A DNA stretch of 64,000 nt from Xylophilus ampelinus (GCF_901875635.1 NZ_CABFMN010000095.1:1-64000); one strand, 5' to 3'; numbered from the stretch's first letter, positions 38,424 through 47,127 are shown. Numbers and translations are program-made. The notes: a model not told the origin generated them from the letters alone.

Positions 38424-38897
38424 ATGCCCATCCTCAACCCCGAAGTCGACTACCCGGCCGAACTGCGCAGCCTGCGCAAGGTCTACGTCGACAGCACGCC
38501 ATGGCAGCGATACGGGATCATCAAGCGCCGTCTCGCGCACGAAGAGATTGGCCCGGTGCGCATGTGCACGATGGTCTCCGCGGTCGAGGCACTCGCGCGG
38601 TCGATCGTGCTGCAGCACGAGGTGGACCAGGGTGCCGACCGAGACACCGTCTACCGCAGGATCTGGCGCGACGGGCCGCAGAAGCTGACTGAGCGAGCTC
38701 TGGCCATCCACGGGCGAACGATCGAATCGGCGGGGTTCGCTGGCGACGCATGGGCCCTCTTCCTGCTCGCCAACGAGTTCCGCAATCTCGTCATGCACGA
38801 GTGCACCTACCTCGGCCAGGACAAGTTCCCATCGCTGATCGCCGGCGCGGAGAACGTGCTGGCGGTGCTGGTCCGCACTGCCGGTCTCGAGCAGTAG
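38424..38897 (+). CDS. hypothetical protein with HEPN-like RxxxxH motif
   Basis: 157 residues from the ATG at 38424 (MPILNPEVDYPAELRS); an ATG at 38415 would add three. It appears all-helical: YGIIKRRLAHEEIGPVRM, MVSAVEALARSIVLQHEVD, then FLLANEFRNLVMHECTYLG. The RNLVMH segment in the last long helix matches the R-X4-H core of HEPN-fold RNases and toxins, and the surrounding helix pattern is compatible. No nucleotidyltransferase partner is next to it. HEPN assignment is an inference from one motif. Confidence 0.55.
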   Translation: MPILNPEVDYPAELRSLRKVYVDSTPWQRYGIIKRRLAHEEIGPVRMCTMVSAVEALARSIVLQHEVDQGADRDTVYRRIWRDGPQKLTERALAIHGRTIESAGFAGDAWALFLLANEFRNLVMHECTYLGQDKFPSLIAGAENVLAVLVRTAGLEQ

Positions 38898-39003
38898 CGG
38901 GCGCCGGGCTTATCCACTCACCACCCGATGGCCGGCGGCTGCCAAATAGTCCCGCCGCATGGCCATGCTTGGCCGATTCGTATCCGGCTGCTAGATTCCC
39001 GGC

Positions 39004-39177
39004 ATGCCCAAACCCATCCAGTTCACGCCGACCACCTGGCAAGACCGGCAGCGCATGCTGGCCGAGGGGCAGCACACCAGCGACCTGGGCACGGCGCTGC
39101 TGCTGATGGTCTTCGGCGCCGCGGTGCTGGGCTTCGTCGGCATGCTGGTCTACCTGCTCTGGGGCATCTTCCGCTGA
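39004..39177 (+). CDS. small single-span membrane protein
   Basis: 57 residues, MPKPIQFTPTTWQDRQRMLA followed by one strong hydrophobic helix (ALLLMVFGAAVLGFVGMLVYLLWGIF) ending two residues before the stop. No clear ribosome binding site. It is immediately convergent with the phage-fragment gene, separated by one base. The hydrophobic profile and Met start make it plausible; function unknown. Confidence 0.45.
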   Translation: MPKPIQFTPTTWQDRQRMLAEGQHTSDLGTALLLMVFGAAVLGFVGMLVYLLWGIFR

Positions 39178-39178
39178 G

Positions 39179-39907
39179 CTATCGGCCTGTGTAGGCCTGC
39201 GCGGCGAGCGAGCCGCCAACGGGCATGGGCCGTTCTTGTTGCTGCCGCAGCGCCCGGTCCGCCAGCGACATCGACAGCGCGGGGGCCACAGGTAGCATGG
39301 CCGCGGCCCCAGCGCTCAGCGCCAGTTGCGCCAGCGAACGTCCGATCGGCCCCTTGGGCGGCTCGGGCCGCCTCTGCTCCTGACTCAAGCGCGCCAGTTC
39401 GGCCAGCGCGACCGGCGCCGCGCCCGGGCTGATGGTGGTCGGCCTCGATGCGAAGTCGACCACGCGCTGGCTGGTTGCGAGCCGAGCACCGGCATTCGCC
39501 AGAGCCGGCGCCCCCAGTGCGCTAGCGATCGCTACAGGGTTGCCGCTGGCCAGCGCGCTCATCAGCGCGGCGCCCCAGCCCAGTAGCGCGGTCTGGCGCG
39601 CCGTGCCGCTCGGGTTGGCGAATACCTGCGCGCCCTCGCGTCGCGTGGCCGCCATGCGCCCCATCTCGTTGATCCGAGCCTCCAGTCCATCCACCCCGAG
39701 CGAACCGAAGAGCGCCCGCCTCGCCTCCGGGCTCATGCCGGCCAAGCCCGTCAGGAACGTCTCCGAGCTGAAGGCGTCGCCCATCTCGTTCTGCTGGCCA
39801 GACCGCGCGCGACCCAAGCGCTGCAGGACCGCGGCAGCCACCTCGCGGCGGTTCTCCATCGGCATGGCCTGCATCACCCGGTTGATGGTCGTGCCGCCCT
39901 CCCCCAT
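39179..39907 (-). pseudogene. 3' fragment of a phage-like structural/ejection protein gene
   Basis: 242 residues in an open frame starting MGEGGTTINRVMQAMPMENR. The content (FLTGLAGMSPEARRALFGSL, Ala/Gly-rich hydrophobic stretches GWGAALMSALASGNPVAIAS, a Pro-rich linker) resembles the C-terminal end of long phage internal or DNA-transfer proteins, not a complete protein. The frame begins exactly where the upstream ORF in another frame loses its character (about 39910), so a deletion has probably fused two phage genes out of frame. The ATG has GGAATG near it but no convincing ribosome binding site. Confidence 0.5.
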
Positions 39908-40187
39908 TCCGGCGGCCGTTGGACCGGCGCCCCTTCAGCAGTTCCTGCAACTGGTCGGCAAAGATCCGGCCCGCCATGGTCGGCGCAAAGCCCACGAGCG
40001 CAACGACCTCGCCGTGGCTGTCGCGCGCTCGGCTCACCTGGTACCTGCCCGTCGCGTAGCCGGCATCGATGAGTTCTCTGGCGGCCCACCAGTCAGCTTC
40101 TGCCAGTGTCTCGCCCTCCAGCACGCGGAGGTATGTGGCCGTGATGTTCCGCGCGCGCGACGTGTCTCTCATCCTGCCTTCTCCCAT
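39908..40187 (-). pseudogene. 5' part of a small element-borne gene, 3' end lost
   Basis: From ATG 40187 (TGATG overlap with the preceding gene) or ATG 40172 (AGAAGGCAGG upstream) the frame reads RARNITATYLRVLEGETLAE, DWWAARELIDAGYATGRYQV and APTMAGRIFADQLQELLKG. This looks like a conserved small protein of phage-like islands that normally continues into a membrane helix. Here it runs into sequence of the neighbouring phage fragment and stays open only by chance (to 39522). The 3' end is interpreted as deleted. Confidence 0.5.
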
Positions 40188-40474
40188 CACTGCGGCACCG
40201 GTTCGTTGGCGATATCGTTCTCGCTCCAGCAACGAGCATGCGCCTCACGCAGCGCCACCGGGCCCTGCGCCAGCCCAGCTTGCGTAGGCTCGCTGATGCC
40301 CCAGCGGTTGATGACCATCGGCACCCCGTACCGCTCGTGCCAGCGCTGCCCGATGGCGCGCTCGATGCAGAACTGGGCGCGTAGGTAGCGCGAGGCCATG
40401 ATCTGCTGTTTGTCCGCCGCGCGGGCAGGAACGCAGGCCAGCAGCAGGACGCAGATCGAAAGTCGGCATAGCAT
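40187..40474 (-). CDS. hypothetical secreted protein
   Basis: 95 residues with a clear signal peptide (MLCRLSICVLLLACVPARAA, cleavage after ARA). The mature part has two Cys (AQFCIERAIGQRWHERYG and HARCWSENDI) that could form a disulfide in the periplasm. The stop overlaps the next ATG (TGATG). No family is recognised. It is the outermost gene on the right side of the proposed element. Confidence 0.55.
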   Translation of the reverse strand: MLCRLSICVLLLACVPARAADKQQIMASRYLRAQFCIERAIGQRWHERYGVPMVINRWGISEPTQAGLAQGPVALREAHARCWSENDIANEPVPQ

Positions 40475-40518
40475 GCCCCGAGGTTATCCGCTACGCCTTC
40501 GGGCCAAGCGCAGGAGAG

Positions 40519-40599
40519 ATAGGGGAACACATTCGCCACGCCGCGCGACGAACCCAGCAACCATGCGGGTTTCCGGCCATGTTGCGGCACCCTCCGGGC
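40519..40599. other. proposed right end of the tRNA-Arg element
   Basis: ATAGGGGAACACA at 40519-40531 shares AGGGGAACA with the integrase leader, as expected of an arm-type site near attR. CCCTCCGGGC at 40590-40599 is identical to ten bases of the tRNA-Arg T-stem/acceptor junction. Both are short; together they suggest a border before the next gene cluster. Confidence 0.4.
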
Positions 40600-40650
40600 C
40601 CAGTGATCCTGGCGCCTCAGGACGGCTCAGATCTCGATAACTTTAATTGC

Positions 40651-43017
40651 TCAGAGAAGTTTCGGCTCACGGCATCTCCCTTCGGACTGCTGAAGCGAGG
40701 CCGAAATGGTGGGAATCCGGTACGCGGTGACGTCCGGCACCGGCCCGCGCCAAGCCTCGACCTGGACCAGGCAGGTCTGGGCGCTGCAGCCCTGCGAGAA
40801 GGACGAGGCTGGCATGTCAGCCGTCAGCACATTGGGGTTGCCGTGCTTGTCCAGCATGCCGCCTTCAGGCGTCGGCGCCGGATCGAACCAGGCCCCGGTG
40901 GACAGCCGCAGCACGCCGGGCCGGATGCCGTCCGAGGGCACAGCGGCGGCCAGGCAGCTGCCGCGGTCGTTGAACACGCGCACCAGGTCGCCATGCGCGA
41001 TGCCCAGCCGCGTGGCGTCAGCCGTGCTGATCTGCACGGGCTCGCGGCCCCGGATGCGGTCGGCTCGGCTGTGCGGGCTGTGGTCCAGCTGGCTATGCAG
41101 TTTGTTGCGTGGCTGGTCCGAGATCAGGTGGAACGGGTGTTTAGCCGCCACTGCGCCGCCCAGCCACTCGTGCGGCTCGCGCCAGCAGGCGTGGCCAGGG
41201 CAGTCGTCCAGGCCGAAGCCAGCGATGGTGCTGCTGAAGATCTCGATCCGGCCCGAGGCCGTCTTCAGGGGATGGGCCTGCGGGTCGCGGCGGAAGTCGT
41301 CCAGCAGCACCACGGCCTTGCCGTCCTGCGGCAGGCGGACCAGGCCTTCGCGCCAGAAGTCCTCGAAGGCGGGTAGTTGCACGTCGGCGCGTTCGTGCAG
41401 CCGCGCACGCCAGTCGGTGTAGAGCCTTTCCAGCCAGCCCTGCGCGTCCAGCCCCTCGGTGAACACGGCCTCGAAACCGAGCCGGCGCGACAGCGCCGCG
41501 AAGATCGCATAGTCGTCGCGCGCCGCGCCGGCGGGCTGCTGCACCTGCTGCATCGCCGCGATGACGGGCTCGCGCGCCGCGTAGAAGATGTCGTCGCGTT
41601 CCAGCGTGGTGGTGGCCGGCAGCACGATGTCGGCCATCTTCGCGGCCGGCGTCCAGTACTGCTCGTGCACGACGATGGTCTCGGGCTTCTGCCAGGCCTG
41701 CATGAGCCGCGCCAGGTCCTGGTGGTGGTGGAAGGGGTTGCCCCCGGCCCAGTAAACCAGCCGGATGTCCGGGTAGCGGTGCGTCTTGCCCTGGTAGGTG
41801 AAGGGCGCGCCCGGCTGCAGCAGCATGTCGGCGATGCGCGCCACCGGGATGAAGGCCTGCACCGCGTTGCGGCCCTGGTCCAGCGTGGGGCCGAACAGGC
41901 GCCTGTGGCGGCTGCCCATCATGTTCTCGGCGCCGTAGCACATGCCGAACCCGCCGCCCGGCAGGCCGATCTGCCCCAGCATCGCGGCCACGCTGACCAG
42001 CGCCCAGTACGGCTGCTCGCCATGGTGGGCACGCTGCAGCGCCCAGGCCATGTTGATCATCGAGCGCTGCGACGCCAGGTCGACGGCCAGTTTCACGATG
42101 TCGGCCGCCGGCAGGCCCGTGATCGCAGCGGCCCAGGCCGCATCCTTGGCCTGGCCGTCGGTGTGCCCCAGCACATAGGCCTCGAACACCTCGAATCCGG
42201 TGCAGTGCGTGCGCAGGAAGGCAGTGTCGTGCAGGCCACGCACGCGCAACGTGTGGGCGATGGCCAGCAGCAGCGCGGTGTCGGTGTTGGGCCGGATCGG
42301 CCACCACTCCACGGGGCCGCCGGTATCGATGTCGCCCTGCACCGGGCTCACGTTGACGAAGCGCACGCCGGCCTCGCGCATGCGCGCCAGACTCCGGCGC
42401 ACCTGGTGCTCGGCCGTGCCGCCAACCGCTACCTGGGCATTCTTGGCCGGCACGCCGCCAAAGGACAGGAACAGCCGCGTGTGCTGGGCCAGCGTCTCCC
42501 AGTCGGTGTGCTCGTGCATGAGCTGGTCCATGGGCGCGACCAGGTAGGGCATCAGCGCGCGCGCCGCGCCCAGGCTGTAGGAATCGGCATGGCGCACGTA
42601 GCCGCCCATGCCGTTCAGGAAGCGGTGGATCTGGCTCTGCGCATGGTGGAAGCGCCCGGCGCTGGCCCAGCCGTAGGAGCCGCCGTAGATGGCCTCGTTG
42701 CCGTGCGCCTCGCGCACGCGGCCCAGCTCCTGCGCGACCAGGTCCAGCGCCTCGTCCCAGCCGATCTCGACATAGTCGTCCTGCCCGCGCGGCACGGCCG
42801 CCCCGCCCTGGCGCGCCTGCAGCCACCCGCGCCGCACGGCCGGTTGCCGCACGCGCAGCGCCTCGACCTCGGGATGGTTCTGGTACAGGCCGATGGGCGA
42901 GGGATCGGGATCGCCCTGGTAGGCGGCGATGCGGGTCTCGGCACTCAGTGGCGCGTGGACTTCGTACAGGCCCCAGTGCGATGCGGTGTAGGTCTTGGCA
43001 GCCATTGCCTCAGGCAT
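40651..43017 (-). CDS. BisC/TorA-like molybdopterin oxidoreductase
   Basis: About 788 residues of the DMSO/biotin-sulfoxide reductase family. It has no twin-arginine signal and no N-terminal FeS Cys cluster, so it is cytoplasmic like BisC. Key parts: YGGSYGWASAGRFHHAQSQ, whose Ser is the presumed Mo ligand; the molybdopterin-binding segments LSFGGVPAKNAQ and VYWAGGNPFHHHQDLARL; LPATTTLERDDIFYA; and the C-terminal cap domain (NDRGSCLAAAVPSDGIRPGV). The substrate is probably an S- or N-oxide. The start is ATG 43017 or ATG 43005 (MAAKTYTASHWGLY); the first overlaps the end of the IclR gene. Last gene of the twelve-gene operon. Confidence 0.87.
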   Translation of the reverse strand: MPEAMAAKTYTASHWGLYEVHAPLSAETRIAAYQGDPDPSPIGLYQNHPEVEALRVRQPAVRRGWLQARQGGAAVPRGQDDYVEIGWDEALDLVAQELGRVREAHGNEAIYGGSYGWASAGRFHHAQSQIHRFLNGMGGYVRHADSYSLGAARALMPYLVAPMDQLMHEHTDWETLAQHTRLFLSFGGVPAKNAQVAVGGTAEHQVRRSLARMREAGVRFVNVSPVQGDIDTGGPVEWWPIRPNTDTALLLAIAHTLRVRGLHDTAFLRTHCTGFEVFEAYVLGHTDGQAKDAAWAAAITGLPAADIVKLAVDLASQRSMINMAWALQRAHHGEQPYWALVSVAAMLGQIGLPGGGFGMCYGAENMMGSRHRRLFGPTLDQGRNAVQAFIPVARIADMLLQPGAPFTYQGKTHRYPDIRLVYWAGGNPFHHHQDLARLMQAWQKPETIVVHEQYWTPAAKMADIVLPATTTLERDDIFYAAREPVIAAMQQVQQPAGAARDDYAIFAALSRRLGFEAVFTEGLDAQGWLERLYTDWRARLHERADVQLPAFEDFWREGLVRLPQDGKAVVLLDDFRRDPQAHPLKTASGRIEIFSSTIAGFGLDDCPGHACWREPHEWLGGAVAAKHPFHLISDQPRNKLHSQLDHSPHSRADRIRGREPVQISTADATRLGIAHGDLVRVFNDRGSCLAAAVPSDGIRPGVLRLSTGAWFDPAPTPEGGMLDKHGNPNVLTADMPASSFSQGCSAQTCLVQVEAWRGPVPDVTAYRIPTISASLQQSEGRCREPKLL

Positions 43018-43729
43018 AGAAGCGCGAACCCAGCAGCGCGGACAGCTCCGCCGCCGTGGAATAGATCAGCGGGCGCATCGACTCGATGCGCTCGGGCGTC
43101 AGCCGCGCCACGGGGCCGGAGATGGCGAGCGCGCCGAGCAGCCCGCCCTTGAGGGTGGAGAACACGGGCGCGGCCAGGCCGCCGATCTCGGAGTTGCGCT
43201 CGCCGTGCGAGATGTAGGGCAGGCTCGCGCGCATGGCCATGGTGCCGGCCTCCAGCGGCGAGACCCGCTCGAAGTCCACCAGCACGCGGCCGGCGGCGCC
43301 GCGGTCCAGCACCACGGTGTGGCCCTCGGCCACATGCTCGCGCAGCACCTGTTGGCTGTTCTCGCGGAACAGGCACATGCGCTGGTCGCCCAGGCGCTGG
43401 AAGAAGGACACGCATTCGCCGGACTCGCGCACCAGCGCCTTCATGCGCGGCCGGATGCGCTGCTCCAGGTCGAAGTTGTCGGCATAGCAGCAACCCAGCC
43501 GGTAGACCTCGGGGCCCAGCATGTAGCGCTTGCTCGCGTTGACGGCGACGAAGCCCTCCTCGGCCAGCGACAGCAGCATGCGCAGCGTGGTGCTCTTGGC
43601 CATGCCCGTGCGCTGGGCGATCTCGCTGAGGCTCAGTTCCGGCGAACTCTGGCCGAAGACTTTGAGGATCTTCAGCGCGCGCAGGGCCGCGTCGACCGGC
43701 CTGGTCTTGGGAACGGTGGCGGTGTCCAT
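43010..43729 (-). CDS. IclR-family transcriptional regulator
   Basis: 239 residues. The N-terminal winged helix is LSLSEIAQRTGMAKSTTLRM. The C-terminal effector-binding domain has FERVSPLEAGTMAMRASLPYIS and GGLAAPVFSTLKGGLLGALAIS. IclR proteins control catabolic operons through a small-molecule effector and bind palindromes. Lying near the end of the operon, it is the natural candidate to bind the GTTCC/GGAAC palindromes in front of the first gene (55271-55386), giving autoregulation. The start is the ATG at 43729, 5 bases after the aldehyde dehydrogenase stop. Confidence 0.93.
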   Translation of the reverse strand: MDTATVPKTRPVDAALRALKILKVFGQSSPELSLSEIAQRTGMAKSTTLRMLLSLAEEGFVAVNASKRYMLGPEVYRLGCCYADNFDLEQRIRPRMKALVRESGECVSFFQRLGDQRMCLFRENSQQVLREHVAEGHTVVLDRGAAGRVLVDFERVSPLEAGTMAMRASLPYISHGERNSEIGGLAAPVFSTLKGGLLGALAISGPVARLTPERIESMRPLIYSTAAELSALLGSRFYA

Positions 43730-43734
43730 GGCGT

Positions 43735-45222
43735 TCAGATGCCCGGGAACGCCGAGGGGTAGGCGCCGGTGGTGTTGACCCAGACGCTCTTGGTCTGCAG
43801 GTAGCTGTCGACCATGGCCTGGCCGCCCTCTCGGCCCACGCCCGACAGGTCGTAGCCGCCGAAGGGCGAGGTCTGCGAGGTCATGCGGTAGGTGTTGACC
43901 CAGACCGAGCCGGCACGCACGTGCGCCGCCATGCGGTGGGCGCGGCCCACGTCCGCGGTCCAGATGCCCGCGCCCAGGCCGAAGCGCGTGCCGTTGGCGA
44001 GTGCGATGGCCTCTTCTTCCGTGGAGAAGCGCAGCACTGCCAGCACCGGGCCGAACACCTCGTCCTGCGCGATGCGCATGTCCTGCGACACACCGGTGCA
44101 GATGGTCGGCCGCACGAACAGCGCACCCGTTGGCGCGGTCCAGGCCTCGCCGCCGCAGGCCAGCAACGCGCCCTCGCCGCGTGCCGCCTCGACCATGCGC
44201 ATGATGTGCTCGAACTGCGGCTGGTTGGCCACCGGCCCGATGTGCGTGGCCTTGTCCATGGGGTCGCCCATGCGCACGCGGTTCGCGATCGACACCAGGC
44301 GTTCGACGAAGGCGTCGTGGATGTCGTCGGCCACCAGCAGGCGCGAACCCGCTACGCAGCTCTGCCCACCCGAGGCGAAGATGCCCGCCGCCACGCCGTT
44401 GGCGGCGGCGTCTAGGTCGGCGTCGGCGAAGACGATGTTGGGCGACTTGCCGCCCAGCTCCAGCGTGGCCGGCCGCATGCGCCGCGCCGCCGCCACGTAG
44501 ACCGACGTGCCCGAGCCCACGCCGCCCGTGAAGGCCACCTTGTCCACGGCCGGATGGTCGACCAGGCTGGGGCCGATCTCCGAACCCAGGCCGCAGACCA
44601 CATTGACCACGCCGTCGGGAAAGCCGGCCTCCCGCACCAGCCGCGCGAATTGCAGCGTGGAGGTACTGGCATGCTCGGACGGCTTGATCACGCAGGTGTT
44701 GCCGGCCGCCAGCGCGGGCGCCAGCTTCCAGGCCAGCAGCCGCACCGGCGAGTTCCAGGGGATGATCATGGCGATCACACCCAGCGGCTCGCGCAGCGTG
44801 TAGTTGAGGTGACCCGGCGCCTCGACCGGGATCACGCGGCCTTCGATCTTGTCGCACAGGCCGCCGAAGTAGCGGTACCACTCGGCGGTGTTGCCCATCT
44901 GGCGCAGCATCTCGCCATAGGTTTTGCCGTTGTCGCGCGTCTCGGCCTCGGCCAGCACGGGCGCGTTGGCCTCGACCAGGTCGCCGAGCCTGCGCATCAG
45001 CGCGGCGCGGCGCGTGGCGCTGATGCCCGCCCAGCTCGGGGCGCGAAAGGCGCGCGCCGCGGCCTGTACGGCGCGGTCCACATCCTGCGGCGTGGAGCGC
45101 GGGATCTGCGCCCAGGCCTGGGCCGTCCACGGGTTCTCGGTGTCCAGGTAGACGCCATCGGCCGGCGGGCAGTCGGCGCCGTCAATGAGGTTCTCGTAAC
45201 GGGGCAGCTTCACGGAAGACAT
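43735..45222 (-). CDS. NAD(P)-dependent aldehyde dehydrogenase
   Basis: 495 residues, full length for the ALDH superfamily. The cofactor fold has IIPWNSPVRLLAWKLAPALA, VAFTGGVGSGTSVYVAAA and the catalytic Glu in LELGGKSPNIVF. The nucleophilic Cys is in GGQSCVAGSR, followed by EVFGPVLAVLRFSTEEEA. It most likely oxidises the semialdehyde formed by the aminotransferase of the same operon to a carboxylic acid. Similarity is to the betaine/aminoaldehyde and hydroxymuconic semialdehyde type; the substrate is not readable from sequence. Confidence 0.92.
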   Translation of the reverse strand: MSSVKLPRYENLIDGADCPPADGVYLDTENPWTAQAWAQIPRSTPQDVDRAVQAAARAFRAPSWAGISATRRAALMRRLGDLVEANAPVLAEAETRDNGKTYGEMLRQMGNTAEWYRYFGGLCDKIEGRVIPVEAPGHLNYTLREPLGVIAMIIPWNSPVRLLAWKLAPALAAGNTCVIKPSEHASTSTLQFARLVREAGFPDGVVNVVCGLGSEIGPSLVDHPAVDKVAFTGGVGSGTSVYVAAARRMRPATLELGGKSPNIVFADADLDAAANGVAAGIFASGGQSCVAGSRLLVADDIHDAFVERLVSIANRVRMGDPMDKATHIGPVANQPQFEHIMRMVEAARGEGALLACGGEAWTAPTGALFVRPTICTGVSQDMRIAQDEVFGPVLAVLRFSTEEEAIALANGTRFGLGAGIWTADVGRAHRMAAHVRAGSVWVNTYRMTSQTSPFGGYDLSGVGREGGQAMVDSYLQTKSVWVNTTGAYPSAFPGI

Positions 45223-45247
45223 CCTTGCGTTTCAGAAAGAAGTGGCG

Positions 45248-46363
45248 CTACACGAGACGCAGCGCACGCGCGCAGCGCCAGACCGGCTCCAGCAACAGGT
45301 TGCTGAACACCACGCGCACGAAATGGAAGCCCAGGACCAGCGGCACCGAGGCCTGCAAGGCCTGGGCCGTTACGGCCATCTCCGGCATGCCACCGGGCGC
45401 CATGCCCAGCAAGCTGCCGGCCACGGGCAGGTGGAAGGCCCAGGCGATGGCCAGGCCCAGCGCGACCAGGAGGGCGCTGAGCAGCAGCGAGGACAGCACC
45501 GAGGCCACGATAAGCCGGTGCGCGCCGCCGATGAACTCGCGCGTCATGACCGAGCCCAGCGAGATGCCCAGCACCACCTGTGCCACCACCACCCAGCCGG
45601 CGGGCACATGCTCGGGCGGCACGCCGGCCGAGGCGAAGGCCGCGGTCAGGAAGCACGGCGCCAGCATCCAGGGGTTGGGGATGCCGATCTTCTTGCCCAG
45701 GAAGGCCGCGCCCAGGCCGGCCAGCCACCACAGCATCAGCTGGCCGGGGGAGCCGCCCTGCGTCGGCACATGCGCGGCGGCGAAGGCATGACCGGCCGGG
45801 CCGCTCACATCGTGCGCGGCCAGCAGCGCCACCAGCGCGGGGTAGACCAGTACCACCAGCATCAGCCGAATGGTCTGCGCCAGCACCACCTGCTGCTCGG
45901 AGACCCCGGCCTCGCGAGCATGGATGGCCATCAGCACCACGCCGCCGGGCGTGCCGCAGAAGAAGGCGGTGCGCGCGTCCAGGCCCGCGTAGCGCGCGAA
46001 CACCTGGGCGCCGAACAGGCCGACCGCCACCGTCGCCGCTGCGCCGAGCACGATGGCCGGCAGGCTGTCGGCCAGCGCCAGCACCACCGCGCGGTCGAAG
46101 GTCTGGCCCAGTGCCAGCCCCAGGAAGATCAGCACATAGGGCCGCACCGCGTCGATGCGCACCTGCACGCCGGCCAGCGCCAGCACCGTGGAGGCCGCCA
46201 GCGCGCCGACCAGCCAGCCCAGCGGCACGTGCAGCGCGTGCGCGGCCCAGCCGCCCGTGGCCGACAGGCCCAGCACCGCCACCATCCGCAGCGCCCACAG
46301 GCCGGCGGCCTGCAGCCGTGCGCGCGTGGCGCTGCCCGAAGGCGCGGCCTGCTTCAGGTCCAT
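45248..46363 (-). CDS. AbrB-family membrane protein
   Basis: 371 residues with about ten membrane spans in two repeated halves. Each half has the family's Gly-rich motif: FFCGTPGGVVLMAIHAREAG in the first and LLGMAPGGMPEMAVTAQALQ in the second. AbrB (PF05145) proteins are putative transporters, in some cases annotated as ammonia-monooxygenase-like regulators; their cargo is uncertain. The ATG lies inside the end of the aldolase gene (10-base overlap). Probably exports or imports an intermediate of the operon's pathway. Confidence 0.87.
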   Translation of the reverse strand: MDLKQAAPSGSATRARLQAAGLWALRMVAVLGLSATGGWAAHALHVPLGWLVGALAASTVLALAGVQVRIDAVRPYVLIFLGLALGQTFDRAVVLALADSLPAIVLGAAATVAVGLFGAQVFARYAGLDARTAFFCGTPGGVVLMAIHAREAGVSEQQVVLAQTIRLMLVVLVYPALVALLAAHDVSGPAGHAFAAAHVPTQGGSPGQLMLWWLAGLGAAFLGKKIGIPNPWMLAPCFLTAAFASAGVPPEHVPAGWVVVAQVVLGISLGSVMTREFIGGAHRLIVASVLSSLLLSALLVALGLAIAWAFHLPVAGSLLGMAPGGMPEMAVTAQALQASVPLVLGFHFVRVVFSNLLLEPVWRCARALRLV

Positions 46364-47127
46364 ACGTCGGATTTCTCCGCGTCGATCAGCCGCAGCGCGG
46401 CGGTCCAGGCCATGTCCACCCAGGCCGGGATCTCATCGTGGCGGTACTGGCCCGCCGTGCGTTCGCAGACCTCGGGCGGCGGCAGCGCCAGCTGCCCCGG
46501 GCCGGCAGCCTGCGCAGCCAGTTGGGCCTCGCAGGCCCGCTCCAGGAAGTAGATGTGGTCGAAGGCCTCGGCCACGGTGCGCCCGCCCACCAGCAGGCCG
46601 TGGTTGCGTAGCACCATGGCGCGGTGGCTGGGGCCCAGGTCGGCCACCAGGCGCGCGCGCTCGTCCAGGTCCAGCGCGATGCCCTCGTAGCCGTGGTAGG
46701 CCAGGTGGCCGTGGAACTTGAGCGCATGCTGGCTGATGGGCAGCAGCCCCTCCTTCTGCGCCGACACGGCGATGCCGGCCCGCGTGTGGGTGTGCACGAT
46801 GCAGCGCAGGTCCGCACGTGCCGCGTGCAGCGCCGAATGGATCACGAAGCCGGCGCGGTTGACCACCTTGCCGTCCTCCGCCGCGTCGACACGCTCGCCT
46901 TCCAGGTCGATCTTCACGAGGTCCGAGGCCCGCATCTCGTGGAACATGCGGCGGTAGTCGTTGATCAGGAAATGGTGGTCCGGACCCGGCAACCGGGCCG
47001 AGATGTGGGTGTAGATCAGGTCCGACCAGCGGAAGTGCGCGACCAGGCGGTATAACACCGCCAGTTCGCAGCGCACCGTCCATTCCGCCGCCGGCATGGC
47101 GGCGGGCTTGTGGGCAAGGCAGTCCAT
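46354..47127 (-). CDS. class II aldolase/adducin-family protein
   Basis: 257 residues of the fuculose-aldolase fold. The zinc site is visible as THISARLPG, the HTHTRAG pair (His-x-His) and LRNHGLLVGG. The catalytic Glu position is not certain. The family includes aldolases, epimerases, decarboxylases and dehydratase-like enzymes on 2-keto or sugar acids. It starts MDCLAHKPAAMPAAEW at 47127, directly behind the aminotransferase stop (the two genes are adjacent). Its place in the pathway is unclear; it could cleave or decarboxylate a keto acid from the aminotransferase step. Confidence 0.88.
   Translation of the reverse strand: MDCLAHKPAAMPAAEWTVRCELAVLYRLVAHFRWSDLIYTHISARLPGPDHHFLINDYRRMFHEMRASDLVKIDLEGERVDAAEDGKVVNRAGFVIHSALHAARADLRCIVHTHTRAGIAVSAQKEGLLPISQHALKFHGHLAYHGYEGIALDLDERARLVADLGPSHRAMVLRNHGLLVGGRTVAEAFDHIYFLERACEAQLAAQAAGPGQLALPPPEVCERTAGQYRHDEIPAWVDMAWTAALRLIDAEKSDVWT

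Larger units (their letters stand above)
33930..40599. mobile_element. integrative element at tRNA-Arg (proposed extent)
   Basis: Left end: 3' part of tRNA-Arg followed by a P4-type integrase. Contents: unlinked hypotheticals, a lower-GC three-gene operon, a frameshifted phage/ICE gene and fragments of phage genes, unlike the compact chromosome on either side. Right end: AGGGGAACA at 40521-40529 repeats the motif found several times in front of the integrase. CCCTCCGGGC at 40590-40599 repeats ten bases of the tRNA 3' end (33930-33939). The right border is tentative; ten bases is short for an att repeat. Confidence 0.6.

Noticed and set aside
38791-39219. Minus-strand 142-codon frame between the HEPN-like gene and the phage fragment
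   Set aside because: Opposite to the small membrane protein and the end of the HEPN-like gene; Gln/His/Ala-rich shadow with no start signal.
40590-40599. Ten-base repeat of the tRNA-Arg end as a firm attR
   Set aside because: Ten GC-rich bases can recur by chance in this genome; kept only as supporting evidence for a border.
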